Assembly: GCF_026212465.1 (NCBI RefSeq)
Contig: NC_080053.1
Coordinates: 8,685,459-8,749,458, forward strand
Direction: 5' to 3'
Source of the DNA: Amaranthus tricolor
Taxonomy: Eukaryota; Streptophyta; Magnoliopsida; Caryophyllales; Amaranthaceae
DNA length: 64,000 nt
In this document: positions 14,646-26,247 of the stretch, one piece after another
How positions within the stretch are numbered: the stretch's first letter is position 1
Layout of the letters: every line of letters begins with the position of its first letter
Program-made: the position numbers and the translations under genes
The notes under the pieces: model-generated
What the model saw: only the letters and a program-made list of their open reading frames with translations
Told to the model about the DNA's origin: nothing
Databases searched by the model: none

Positions 14646-16828
14646 ACAAGATTTAGGTTAGGGTCATTGAGAAATCTAGGCCGTTCCAATTGCCGGTCAA
14701 GAAATATTTCAACGCTTGTTGTTGCAAGATGTTGCGGTGAGTTCACTGCTTGCGATATCTGATGCAACCGTCTTTATAAGCGCTTGTATTTAGAATTTTG
14801 TTTAAACTTGATTGTGGGACAGGGTGACATTCTAAAGGCTAGTTTATTGGAGGATGAACTGATCCTGCTCAATCAAGAGTATATTATCACAAATGTGACT
14901 TTAAAAAGCGGGTGGAAGAAAAATTCCAGACAAGGAGAGGGGAATGCCCGTTATCCTTCATCAATCAAACCTTCATCGAGTTCTAATAAGAGAATGTAGG
15001 TTCTGTTTCAGAACCCATATACATCACTATTGCAGCACTGCCCAAGATTGCTGATGCTTATGACAGATTCAATAGATGAAATCTAAGGATAAACAATGAT
15101 GCTTATTAGTTGCTTTACACGGAAACAAGATTCACGCATTATAGCAATTTGATCAATTAGTTTGCATTAAGGTGCCTATGTGTAGCTAATCATTCATATA
15201 CTATATTTCTTATCTGTTAACCACCTTTAACATCCTATATTACTGTATATATTATTGGCATTATGATCTCTATTAAAGAGATTAGGGAAGTAAAAAGCTG
15301 AATTGAAAGGCATAATTTTGTTCGTGATGTCTGCATCAAAAATAACAGGTTTGTTGCATGATCGGTTGTTCTCAGATATTTGAAATTGTATCTGATGTTT
15401 TTCTTAAAAAAAGGTAACTTGGGTTTATCTACTAAAAAGCTCTCATTAACCGTTAGTTGTATCTGTATGGAAAGACTTGGCCTACGTTTTAGAAGGCAAT
15501 GATCTGATTGTTAAGGTTATGGGTTTCACAAAAATTCAATATATAAGTGTAGGTTTCAGTCTGTGAACTACAATGTCCTCTTACATCTTAGAGGCACCAA
15601 TTAGCAAAGAAGTAGAGTCTCTTGACCAATGATATGTTCTGATGTTGTTAAATGTGACTTAACTAGATAAATAGCTGCTTGTCTGACAACCACATATGCA
15701 GGTTTATCGTGCACTCTCTTGTAGTTTTCTAAACAAGAGAACAATTTTTAAAAGATTGGCACATTCAGCTGAACGTGAATTCAAACCATTGTTGCAGTCA
15801 ACACGAAAACTTTATGCCAAGCCATTTGCTCTTCTGTGTTATCAGGCTTAGTCTCTATAGTGCTAATAAAAAAATATTTGGATTGTGCAGGCATCATACA
15901 CCATCCAGGAGTAGCACTATTGAATAAGGGTAGGCATTGATCCGTTTAGTTAGGCAGATTCCTCACGTGTGACAAACCCAAACAAAGGGTATACAAAACC
16001 AAATATGATGTTTTTGACTGTCCAAATTCCAACATGAGAGAGTGCTATTTTGTTGACGAAAAGTAGTTAATCAGAGATGCCTAACTAATAATTTTGATGC
16101 TAGACTGGGGTTAAACTTTTTGGCACGTGTGCCATGGGAAATTTGGATTTGATGGTGTTTATGGATGCAGTTGCTGAGTTGTTTGAAAAGACGGTCGATG
16201 AAATCTATGAACCTGTCAATGATGTAAGTTCGTTCATCATGTTAATTGGTCATACTATGCACCCAAATGTCTAGCCTAAACAATGTTTTATTGACGCAAA
16301 AAATTGGAAGGTGTTCCAAAGCTAGAGGAGATGGCTGGGGTTATGAGGTGAACATAATACGTTTTGCAGCTGCAATATCTATATCTATAGATAGAAATGT
16401 ATATAATTTACCGTAAAAAGTAGCCTCGCTTATTAGTTGGACTTTACCAATATATCATTCTCAGTCTAGGTTTTAACAAATTCTTGAATTCATCTCAATG
16501 TAAATTCTATTTAGTATCAAATTTATATAGTTTTTCAATTATGCACAATTAAAGATGTTGACTTGAATTATGTATTAGATGGCATAAAAAAACATATGCA
16601 ACAAGTGTTGCATTACAAAATGATCATACTAAAGTGCTTCCATTACAATGCTTGCAGGTGAAGTACACTAGCATTGATAGCTCTCTGCTTCCTTTTGCGA
16701 TGATTTCCGCGCTGATCACGAAATTCTTCCAAATCTCAGTCGAGGCCCGCTCCGTGCACAACGGATCTGCCACGAAAGCCAAATACCATCGTATAAAATA
16801 GATAAAAGAATTAAACAATAAAACCAAA
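14646..16828 (+). other. unassigned exon-like blocks (possible gene relic)
   Basis: I do not recognise this region, but parts look coding. A 71-codon frame at 14784-14999 includes GDILKASLLEDELILLNQEY and a Ser-rich end. The text just after (about 15009-15080) reads like SLLQHCPRLLMLMTDSIDE. A short block bounded by tgcag and gtaagt near 16172-16224 reads AELFEKTVDEIYEPVND. A GC-richer block starts after ttgcag at 16659. No single frame or splice chain joins them, and no ATG-to-stop model emerges. It may be a decayed multi-exon gene or captured exons. Confidence 0.25.
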
Positions 16829-17019
16829 ACCTTTGGCCCTATAGATCTTATCGGTTGTCATACTAAAAATGCCAGCTCAAATAAACACCCTGCACATCTT
16901 TAAGTACATAGCCCAAAGTTTACAGGAGTCCATGATACAAGCAATTGATGTAGAAATACAAGACTCAATAACTCTTATCACTTATAAAATAATAGCTAAT
17001 AATCTACTAGTTTGCTAAT

Positions 17020-17747
17020 TGTTAGTGTAAGAGCCAAACTATCCATGTTTGGAGATGACTTCAACCACACATTGGGCAATTCACTAACATGCGTTGACGA
17101 AGGATGTGTGGTAAATGCAAAAGATGATGTGAGTATTGAAGGAAAAGCTATATGTGCCATGATATTAGAGCATTGAAGATCATGAACATGAAGGCTAACA
17201 TGTGCCTAGAACGAGGCAAGGCTCAAAGGGGGAGGGGGGTTTATCGATCGAGGCAGTTAGGTGCAAAAATTCAGTGAGCCTCTAAAGTCATCGCTCGACC
17301 AGGTTGAGTAGAATGGCTAGCCCAAGTGAGGTTTAGTGTCCAATTCAGCCGGCTTTCGTTTTTTTTTTTTGTCGTATTTTGCTTAGACTGCAAGGGATTT
17401 TGTTTTAGGGTTTCTTATATGTCTTAGACTATATATATGTGTTTTAAAACGTCATTAGAAGTATGAGGGGGAGGCTAATACACTAGAGAAAGCTAGGGTT
17501 AGAATACCACAAAAGTTTTTTTCGTTATTGTATTAGATTATGGGCGATCTCCATTGTTGAATGGGATCATTATCTTGAGAGCATGTTCTCAAGTGTGTGT
17601 GGTTAGTCATTAGTGCATTGTTGATTATATTAATAAAAGTAATCATCATTTGAGGAGGAGTTATCTTTAGATACCTCATAAACACTTGTTTGTTGTTCTC
17701 TTGTTCTTGTTCTGTTTTTCACTCATCTTCTACTCATTATACTACCA
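17020..17747 (+). repeat. 5' LTR of the Copia element
   Basis: A direct repeat of 18964-19634, about 55 bases longer because of indels near 17105-17150 and 17357. It ends just before the primer-binding site at 17750. Confidence 0.8.
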
Positions 17748-18127
17748 ATTGGTATAAGAGCTTGGTGTATTCCTTGGGGTATGGAGTGAGGGAAACCTTT
17801 GAGGTTGGTAGAAGAGAGATGGTAGTAGTTGAGAAGTCTTTAGATGGTTTGTTGAAGCCATTAGGGTTTGTTGAAAACTTAAGGGAGAGAAAAATAGTGT
17901 GTGGGCAAGAGATGAAGATTTTGTTAATGGAGTTCTCAAGAGATAAGGAGAACTTGTTAACAATGGTGGTAGAGTAAAGGCTAGTGATAGAGCCTTTGTT
18001 GTTGAGAGTTAAGAAACTTGAAGGTGCTACTATAGGGGATGGTAAAATCATTTAGAGAAATACATCAAAGAAGGGGATTAAAGAGAAAAACAGAATCAAG
18101 AGGGCAAGAGTTGGGTATGGGGATAAG

Positions 18128-18880
18128 GTGTGCTATCATTTCCAAAAGAGTGGCCATATTCAATATACTTGCAATAAGTTGAAGAAAGACCTTAGAAGCT
18201 TGAAGCTTTTAAAGGAGATGAAGAAGGCAACAATGGAGGTTATTGATGGTGAGAAGCTCAAAGGGAAGAAGACTGAAGTTCCAATTGAGAAGGTGAGAAA
18301 GGCAAGAATTTTGAAGAAAGGGGTTGTAAAGAAGAGTGAGCTCCCAAACCTTGCGATGAAGGCTTATTGTTATGTTGATGATGGTCATGTGCTATTGGCC
18401 AAGTGTGATGATGATGGTGATTGGGTGTTAGACTCCGTACACCCATATCATATTTTTAGAGACAAGATCTTGTTTACAAGGATGATGGCTTGTGAGCATG
18501 AGACTGACATTACTTAGTGGTGAGTAAGTTGTGACTAAGGCCATTTGAGAATGCACAATGGCTATTGAGGAAGTTTAGGGCTATAAGATATATTCCTAAG
18601 ACTATGTGGAATCTAATTTCATTAAGGAGATCAGAGAAGATTGGGTACACCATGAAGACTCAAGGTGATGGAGTCTTAAAGCTGGCAAAAGGGTGCCTAG
18701 TGCACTTGAAGGGTGTAATGGACAACTATGGCCATGTGTTGCTAAAGAGTAAAGACTTACATCATGCTGAGAGTGATGTAAGACTCAAGTCACCAAGAAA
18801 AATGACATTTGTGGATGGTGACTACCATGATGGGTGGTGCACAAAGAAGGTTAAAAATGGGTTTGGTCTTGAGGGGAGCT
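18128..18880 (+). pseudogene. degenerate Copia gag end and protease region
   Basis: The frame at 18128-18517 opens with a zinc-knuckle-like CYHFQKSGHIQYTC. The canonical pattern is C-x2-C-x4-H-x4-C; here the second Cys is Phe. About 90 residues on, WVLDSVHPYHIF sits where Copia proteins have the WVLDSG-x-S-H-M region around the protease active site, with the Gly-Cys replaced. A second frame (18565-18882) continues with RYIPKTMWNLISLRRSEKIGY-like text, the conserved stretch after the protease. After that the rest of pol is absent. The frame is broken by stops near 18517, so no functional product is expected. Confidence 0.75.
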
Positions 18881-18963
18881 AAATCATATGTTGATGTTGT
18901 GATTGGGACATCAAGGAAGGTGCCATTTGTTAATGGAGGTACATTTGGCCTTGAGGGGGAGAT

Positions 18964-19634
18964 TGTTAGTGCAAGAGCCAAACCTCCTATGTTTGGAGAT
19001 GACTTCAATCACAGATTGGACAATACACTAACATGCTTTGATGAAGGATATGGGGGAAATGTGCCATGATATTGGAGCATTAAAGATCATGAACAGGAAG
19101 TCTAAAATGTGCCTTAAACGAGGCAAAGCTTAAGGGGGGGCTTGGTCGATTGAGGCAGCAGGTGCATGAAGTCAGTGAGCCTTTAAAGTTATCGCTCGAC
19201 TAGCTCGAGCGGCATGGCTTGCCCGAGCGATGTTCAACGCCCAATTCAGCCGACATCTATTTTGTTGCCGTATTTTGCTTAGGCTGCAAGGGCTTTGGTC
19301 TTTGGGTTTCTAATATGTCTTAGACTATATTAGAAGTCTTAGAAATCATTAGAAGTATAAGAGGGAGGCTAATACACTAGAGAAAGCTAGAGTTAAAATA
19401 CCACAAGAGTTTTCTTCTTCATTGTATTAGTTTATGGTCGATCTCTATTGCTGAATGGAATCACTATCTTGAAAGCTAGTTTTCAAGTGTGTGTGGTTAG
19501 TCATTAGTGTATTGTTAAATATATTAATGAAAGTAATCATCATTTGAAGGGAGGTATCATTAGATACCTCATAAACACTTGTTTAATGTTCTCTTGTTCT
19601 TGTTTTGTTTTTCACTCGTCTTCTTATACAACCA
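18964..19634 (+). repeat. 3' LTR of the Copia element
   Basis: The matching copy of 17020-17747, preceded by the polypurine tract. Its right edge is set by alignment to the first LTR (tatacaacca against tatactacca). Confidence 0.75.
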
Positions 19635-20219
19635 TTATTGGGTCCCAACTATTTTCTTTCACAAATAAGTGCTAGCGATTAACTTAGAAAACACTTGTAC
19701 TTATTCGTTAACATCAATTTATTTAACTATCTAAAACACCTACCGAGAACTTGAAAAACAAGTAAATAATCTAACAAAATCATATGCATACTTATATAGA
19801 AATATTAAAAGGTAGATATTTTAAGAAAAAAGAGGTAGATGATGTAAAATGTTGAGCAGAGAACACCATTACAGACTATCTTATGCAAAAAGGACAGGTC
19901 GGTATTTTATTGCTCATTGCAAATGCAACAGTACATTAAAATTTGTTCATAGAGAATTCTTGGATGAATAGCATGTTGTGAGGATTTTCTCGACGTTAAT
20001 TCCCTTTTATGTGTAGGAAAGTGTACTTGTTGATTTTCTTTTGATATTATCGATTTTCTTTGTTGAGTTAGTTTATTTGCTTAATAAAAATTTAATTGTT
20101 GATGTTTTTTTTTATTTTGTTGATATTTTTGGCTAATTCACGTGTTTTGATTTCAATCTACAATGCTAGTTCTTTTGCTTTTTTAAAAAAACAGGTATTT
20201 GTTGAAATACCTCGGTGTT
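19635..20219. other. spacer between two Copia elements
   Basis: AT-rich sequence without an open frame or identifiable element end. It may contain the unrecognised 3' LTR of the minus-strand Copia that starts at about 20220. Confidence 0.4.
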
Positions 20220-21760
20220 TTGAACAATGAGGCTTCCTGACTTTAGAATTTTTCTTGGCCAAAATCATACATGTGCGAGGTACTTACATTGCATCATTAC
20301 CAATGATAACTATATCATTGATATAAATGATCAAATATGTAATTCAATCCTTTCCATCTTGAGAAATACCCAAACTTTTTCATTGTTGCAGTGAACCTTC
20401 CAAACTATGTCCTCGGGTATTGTTTTAAACCATAAAGTGCCTTTTTAAGTCTACATGCTTCCCCTAGAGTGTAATCCTATAAGAAACCAAGAGGTGCTTT
20501 CATATACACTTCCTCTACAAGTTTGCCATGCAACAATGCATTTTTGGCATAAATCTGGTAAAGTAACTAATCTTTATTTGCAGCTATAGAAAGTAGAATG
20601 CTGATTGCGTCAATTTTGGCTACTGGGAGAAAACGTTTCAGAGTAATATACTCCATACGTCTGGGTGTAGTCTTTCGCTACAAGACGAGCATTGTAACGC
20701 TCAATGGATCCATCTTCATGATACTTGATCGAGAACACCTATCTACACCCTACTATCCTTTTTTCCTTTCGGTAGATGACAAATCTCTAATGTTTCACTT
20801 TTCTTATGGGCTAAATTTCTTCCTCCATCACTTTCTTCTATTTGGGATCTTGAAGTGCCTCTTTAACAAATTTAGGCAAATCAATATAATAGAGAGAAGT
20901 GTTTAAAGCAAAGTTTGCCAGAGATAATGATTCACCATTGCCACGATTGATAGGATACCGAGATCGCTGTGCTTCATACTCTTGGTCATATCTCTTCAGT
21001 GGCACAACCCGTGTGCTCCTTCGAGGTAAGTCATATCTGCTTGGTAGCTTAACATTGGGAATATATATCATTAAGCACATCAAGTAAGGATTTAGATGTT
21101 ACCTCATAAGTTGATATTCCATTAGGTTCATTCCCTAAGAGAAAATCAAATGTTACCTCTAACTCAGTAGGAAGCTCATCAAATAAGACTGGAGTGGTTT
21201 GAGATGGAGGTACCATGTTGTTAGACACAGTATGAGTGGTGTTACCTACTTGCTCTAGAGGGTGCATCCTTATCGAATATGTCAACCAGCTTAGGTCATC
21301 ACCAATAATCTTCCCTTGAGGACCAAGTAGAGAAAAATAGTAGGACTTTCTAATAATTCACAGTCAATTGTGGTATACAGCTTATTATGAACCGGTTCTA
21401 AATATCGATACCCTTTTTGAGTGACCTCAAAACCCACAATAATAAATTTAACATTCTGAGGTTCAACTTTGTTCCTATCCCGCTTACGGAGATGAACATA
21501 GACAACACAACCAAAAACACGAGGGGTAAAGAGTGGGAGGATGGGATAGGGGCATGAGTTTGGAGAGTATTTAGAGGGGTTTGGAAGTTCAGAGTTTTTG
21601 CGGCAAGATGGTTGGTCATGTAGGTGGCAGTATCAATGCATTCTGACCAAAATTGAGAGGGAACATGTGATTCAAATAGAACAGCTCGGGTAATTTCGAG
21701 ATTGATATGATTTTTTCCGTTCGGCAACCTTATTTTGTCAGGGGACCTGATTGCAAATTA
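20220..21760 (-). pseudogene. degenerate Copia integrase and reverse transcriptase
   Basis: Read right to left. The segment 21398-21727 has the integrase C-terminal landmark ARAVLFESHVPSQFW-like text followed by CIDTATYMTNHLAAK. Then come linker blocks (20838-21285) with LPTELEV and a stretch like KRYDQEYEAQRSRYP. Reverse-transcriptase relics follow: a VFSIKYHEDGSIERY-like block near 20680-20730, AKIDAI near 20600, and an INDIVIIGND-like catalytic-region remnant near 20300-20340. Frames change repeatedly and stops are frequent, so the element is dead. Its upstream half lies beyond the CACTA insertion at 21805-23836. Confidence 0.8.
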
Positions 21761-21804
21761 AGCCCAAACCATTTACATTATTTTTTTTTTGAATTATAAG
21801 GAGT

Positions 21805-23836
21805 CACTAGTGGAAAAAAAAGCTTATATGTTACGGTTTTATCCCTATTATATGCTGCGGTTATGACCCGCAGCACTTGTGATAGCAGCATATGACACAA
21901 TATTAAATGCTGCGATTCAGAACCACCGCATACAGGAGACTATATGCTTATATGCTGCGGTTCTTGAAGAACCGCAACATATAGTGCATATTTTATTTTG
22001 TTTTGTGCAAAACTGAATAAAACAAACATTGCAAAAACCAGCGGCGAAAGTCACGGGCTGCGACTAAAGTCGCGAGTCGCGATTTGAACAATTTCCAAAA
22101 CAGAAACTTTGTCTTGCAATCTTGCGATCCGCAAAAATACTTTTGCAGAAAACAACAATTTTGCAATATTGAGATATTTAAATTAATTAATAAATTAATT
22201 TATTTATTTGATTTAATTAATTATCATTTCTGATGACCATTATACGCTCTAAATGGCAACAAATACTTACAAAGTTGTAAACTTATACTTTTGCAAACCA
22301 AATTCATACTTATACTTCTTCATACTTATACACAAAAACAAACTTATACACAACATTCCAAGTTATAAACTTATACTTACAAAACTTATACACATCATTC
22401 CGAACTATAAATTTATACTTAGAAAGTTATAAACTTATACTTACAATCGTACATAACCTACTACAATTTGCAATCAAATACAACACAATTTCAATACTTT
22501 AAAATTCATACGTGTATATACTTTTTCATACGTAAACACAAAATTTAAAAAAACTTATACACAACATTTCAAGTTATACACAACATTTCAAGTTATAAAC
22601 TTATACTTTTGAATCCATACTTATACATAAAAGCAAACTTAGAATTACACAATACTATATTTCTTCTATCATCATATACCCCTCAACTTGTCAAATTACT
22701 AACATTTCAAGTTATAAACTTTACACTACCCATATAACAAATCAAAAAAAAAAAAAAATCCATAAAAGCACCTCACATGAAACAACACTCAAATTTATCC
22801 ACAAAACACAAACATAGAATTACACAATAATATAATTCTTCTAACATTATATATCCATCAACTAGTCAATCATTTCAAGTTATAAACTTATTTCAAGTTA
22901 TAAACATTAAAAAACCCATATAACAAATCGCAAAAATTAAATCCATAAAAACACAAATATATCTTTAAAACTCAAATAAGTGACATTCACAAAAAAATTT
23001 GCCTTAAAATTTAAAATTCATACTTATACATAAAAACAATCATTTAATCCACAAAAAAAAAAAAAAAAAAAAAACTTGGAATTAACAACATTCTTTCAAG
23101 CCTATGTGTATTCTAATAATAACATTCATTCGACCCTAGTTAACCCTAATAATATTACAACCCTAATTAACAAACTAATAATATAAACTAATAAAAATGT
23201 AAAACTTCAATGGAAAAACAAAACTTATTATATATGAATAGAATTTACCTTGGTATTTAAATGATAATGTTGTGCCCTACATTGTAACCTACAATGGAAA
23301 AACAAAAACAAAATTATATTATTAAACAGGATGAAGATGAATAAGATGAACAAGATGAAGAAAAACAAGAACAAAATTTTAAAAAATAAGCCCTAATTCG
23401 TGGGTTTAAAGATGAGATTGCAATGGGTTAGCAAGGTGAGATTTCAATGGGTTTTCGTGGGTTTTCATGGGTTTTTCATAGGTAAGAAAAAGAACAAGAA
23501 AGAATAAAAAGAACAAGAACAAGCAAATTTTGTAAGTTAGCAAAATGAAAATTTTCGAGGTCTTAAATGGTTGAAGAAGAAGGCCTTAAAGGTTGAAGAT
23601 AAAGGTTTTCGTGGGTTCCGTAGGTTGAAGATGAAATGAAAATGAAAATTTTAGAGGGATTTTTTACTTTACATAAGGGCGGGATTTTGAGCAAAAAAAA
23701 AATTAATAGTATATGCAGTGGTTCTTGAAGAACCGCAGCATATACTATATATTTTTCTTTTCCTACTACTTATATGCTGCGTCTTTAGAAAACCGCAGCA
23801 TATGTGACGCAACATATAAGCTTTTTTCCACTAGTG
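21805..23836. mobile_element. non-autonomous CACTA (En/Spm) transposon, 3-bp TSD
   Basis: It begins CACTAGTGGAAAAAAAAGC and ends with the inverse, GCTTTTTTCCACTAGTG. The trinucleotide agt flanks both ends, the 3-bp duplication expected for CACTA elements. Subterminal regions carry several copies, in both orientations, of a TATATGCTGCGGTT-like motif, the presumed transposase-binding repeats; the phrase TGCGGTTCTTGAAGAACCGC (near 21957-21976) is itself a palindrome. The 2-kb interior is AT-rich, with many ACTTATAC phrases at 22260-22630, and lacks TNP1/TNP2-like coding sequence. It interrupts the minus-strand Copia remnant. A second member of the family ends at 61553. Confidence 0.9.
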
Positions 23837-24504
23837 AGTGTAGGCTTGACGAGGGTCGACTGTTGCAGGGCAAATGGGTTTAGGAGACCTGATTTGTTTT
23901 ATTTGAGGATTTAAGGTATGACAATTTGCTTATGCCTCCATATAAAAACACTTTAATGATTTCACTTCTTCCCTTTCCCCCACATTCAGACATTTTCCTC
24001 TTTCTTTGTTCATAAATGCGGTAGACTCTTTGGACCTAACATCCATTACTCCTCTTGTCTCCCACTCTTTGCCGGGTCCCGCCACTCTCGCTACAGTTAA
24101 TGGGTTTGATCGCCACCGGTTCGGATGACCGGTACCCTGTTGGCGATCTGTCTATGGTGTAGGTGGTGAAGAGGAAGGATCCCCCTTCGCTGGTATAAGA
24201 GAGAGGATAGAAAGGAGAGAATGGTTGGAGCTTTGTATGTTACAAGATCTGGGTTTGTGTTTTCTCTTTTTGTAGAGTTAGGCCGATTTCCCAAGGCCGG
24301 TGACAAGGTAGTTCGTCTGAAAGCGAAATCCGAGGTTAGAGATACTGTTGTTGGTGTTAACTATTTAAGTTGTAACAATGGTGCCGATGATGGCAACCGG
24401 ATCTCGATTTCCATTTCAGGTAAGATTTTTTTTCAATAAATGATAAACGCCGATAAGATAGGCCGATTATAGGTCGTTGAAAAACACCATCGGCTCTGAT
24501 ACCA
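23837..24504 (-). mobile_element. 5' end of the minus-strand Copia remnant, with primer-binding site
   Basis: The plus-strand GGCTCTGATACCA at 24492-24504 is the reverse complement of TGGTATCAGAGCC, the initiator-Met tRNA primer-binding site used by many Copia elements. It marks the start of a minus-strand element whose pol relic lies at 20220-21760. The leader between has no intact gag frame. The 5' LTR should lie to the right of 24505 and end in TTCA on the minus strand; its outer end is not clear. Confidence 0.55.
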
Positions 24505-24783
24505 TGAAGAGAATTAAAATGTGGAAATTGGTTTATGAATACTGTTTTACATTAATTTGTAAATTTTGATAACACCGTGTGTTTATACATAAAGCTAAAA
24601 ATAAAGAAAAGTATAATTACAATATAATATGTTTACTAAAATAATTTTGGAAACATTCTTATTTGCTACAGAAACAAACCACTAGTTAAGACATATCGAC
24701 AACCCACATATATGCAGAATGCATAAAAAAACCTATCTTTTTCTGATTATTTTTTTTGGGATATAAAATCTAGTCTATATAGA

Positions 24784-25389
24784 TCACTTAGGAACTGGAA
24801 TAGCCTGAAGTGGCTCAAGTTTTTATAGTGTAATCCCAAACTTTTCTTCCATATTTATCTCTTTTGCACCATTCTCATAAATATACTTCCAATTGAAGGA
24901 TTTAAAAAGGGTCGCTAACATCAGATGCAACATTCTTTGAGCCAATGGCATACCTGGACATATCCTTCTTCCTGATCCAAAGGGTATAAGCTCAAAATTT
25001 CTTCCTTTGATATCTATTTCTCTCTCCAAAAATCTTTTAGGAACAAAGATTTCTTGATTTGACCAAACACTTGATTCACGATTGATTGACCAAATATTTA
25101 CCCAAATACTTGAGTTTTTGGGTACTAAATAGCCACCTAGTTGAACATCATTTTCGCTCTTATGGGGCACCAAAATTGGAGTTGGTGGATGTAATCTAAA
25201 TGTTTCTTTCACTACTGCCTAAAGATATGGTAGTTTTGCGATGTCTGATTCTTGCAATTGTTCATGAGTGCCTAGCACTTTGTCCATCTCAATTTGAACT
25301 TTTGACATCTTTTCAGGATTGCGTAATAATTCTGTCATAGCCTAATCTAATGTATTACTGGTTGTGTCTGTGCCCGCAACAAATAAATC
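24784..25389 (-). pseudogene. cytochrome P450, CYP76-type, last-exon pseudogene
   Basis: The second half of a CYP76-like monooxygenase. Read right to left from a ctag acceptor: the oxygen-binding I-helix AGTDTTS, the K-helix KETFR (ExxR), a PERF-region variant VPKRFLE, and the heme-binding loop FGSGRRICPG with its ligand Cys, followed by helix L. Three in-frame stops break it: TAG after NTLD (near 25335), TAG in the PYL-x-AV stretch just before VVKETFR (near 25220), and TAA after KFGITL (near 24823). The frame then continues to a natural-looking end, IPVPK and stop, at 24784. The roughly 900-bp first exon is not found upstream. The CYP76 family includes betalain and terpenoid enzymes in this plant order, but the substrate cannot be inferred from this relic. 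Confidence 0.88.
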
Positions 25390-26247
25390 CTAGAAACCAC
25401 AAAACATTTGATATACATGCATAAATGAGCAAGTACTATTTCTTACCACATAATAAACTTAAAGAAATTTGGAACTTATAAAATCAAAACTAAAGTCACA
25501 TATTATATGCCCAAATTATTAGTTGCTTCCAATTATTAGCACTTAAGCCACATAGACGATATTGTTATTTCTATGGTTGTACTCTAAGTTATTTGATGAA
25601 ATATTTTAAAAAGAATTAAACCAAATCTAATGAAGAATTTAGTTTTTTTAGTATTTCTATTTAAATTGGATTGAAAAACATAACTTTCGATTTAAATTTG
25701 ATTTTTTTATAAAAAATACCAAAAAGATTGAGCTTTTAAGTGGTTATTATTACAGTTGCAAGTCAAAAGAAAAGAAAAAATAATGGAGTTTTAAAGTGTA
25801 TTAATAAATAATTCGTTGAAATTTAATTTTTTGTTTAATTTGGATACTTAAACTTTAAAATATTTTTCGATCAAACTTTTGATCATATATTTGAAATTTA
25901 GTTTATTGTTATGATTTTAATATTTGATTGAGCTAATTTTATTTTGTGTTTTAACTTGATTTTTCCAAGTTTAATTTAATTTAATTTAGAAAAAGTTTGA
26001 TTTGGATATTAAGTAAAAAAAAAATGAAATTTAGTATGTAAAACTTCTTGTTTTTATTATTTTTTTTATCAAAATTGAACTAAAAGCAAACATACAGCTC
26101 CAATTGTTTTGCTCAAATTTAAATATCTATCCTCATAGGTTCTTTTTTTTTTTTTTTTTTTATTTTTTTTTTTTATGCTAGACATTTGAGTAAAAAGTTA
26201 AAAGATATCCACTTCTATCCCCTACGTTGCAAAAAGTCGGATACAAT
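25390..26247. other. AT-rich sequence upstream of the P450 relic
   Basis: Could be a remnant of the P450 intron. Homopolymer T runs occur at 26142-26176. No exon 1 of a P450 is detectable. Confidence 0.45.

Larger units (their letters stand above)
17020..19634 (+). mobile_element. non-autonomous Copia retrotransposon with both LTRs
   Basis: Two direct repeats (17020-17747 and 18964-19634) both start TGTTAGTG, contain the phrases ACTAACATG, AACGAGGCAA and CGTATTTTGCTTAG in the same order, and close a 1.2-kb interior. A primer-binding site TGGTATAAGAGC (17750-17761) directly follows the first LTR and resembles the initiator-Met tRNA site TGGTATCAGAGC. A polypurine run TTGAGGGGGAGA (18952-18962) directly precedes the second LTR. 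Only gag-end and protease-like remnants lie inside; integrase, reverse transcriptase and RNase H are missing. LTR divergence is substantial, so the insertion is old. The 3' LTR edge is uncertain by some bases and no clean target duplication was found. Confidence 0.85.

Noticed and set aside
24097..24439. Open frames of 69-72 codons on both strands
   Set aside because: They lie in the leader of a minus-strand Copia next to its primer-binding site; no gag motif is present.
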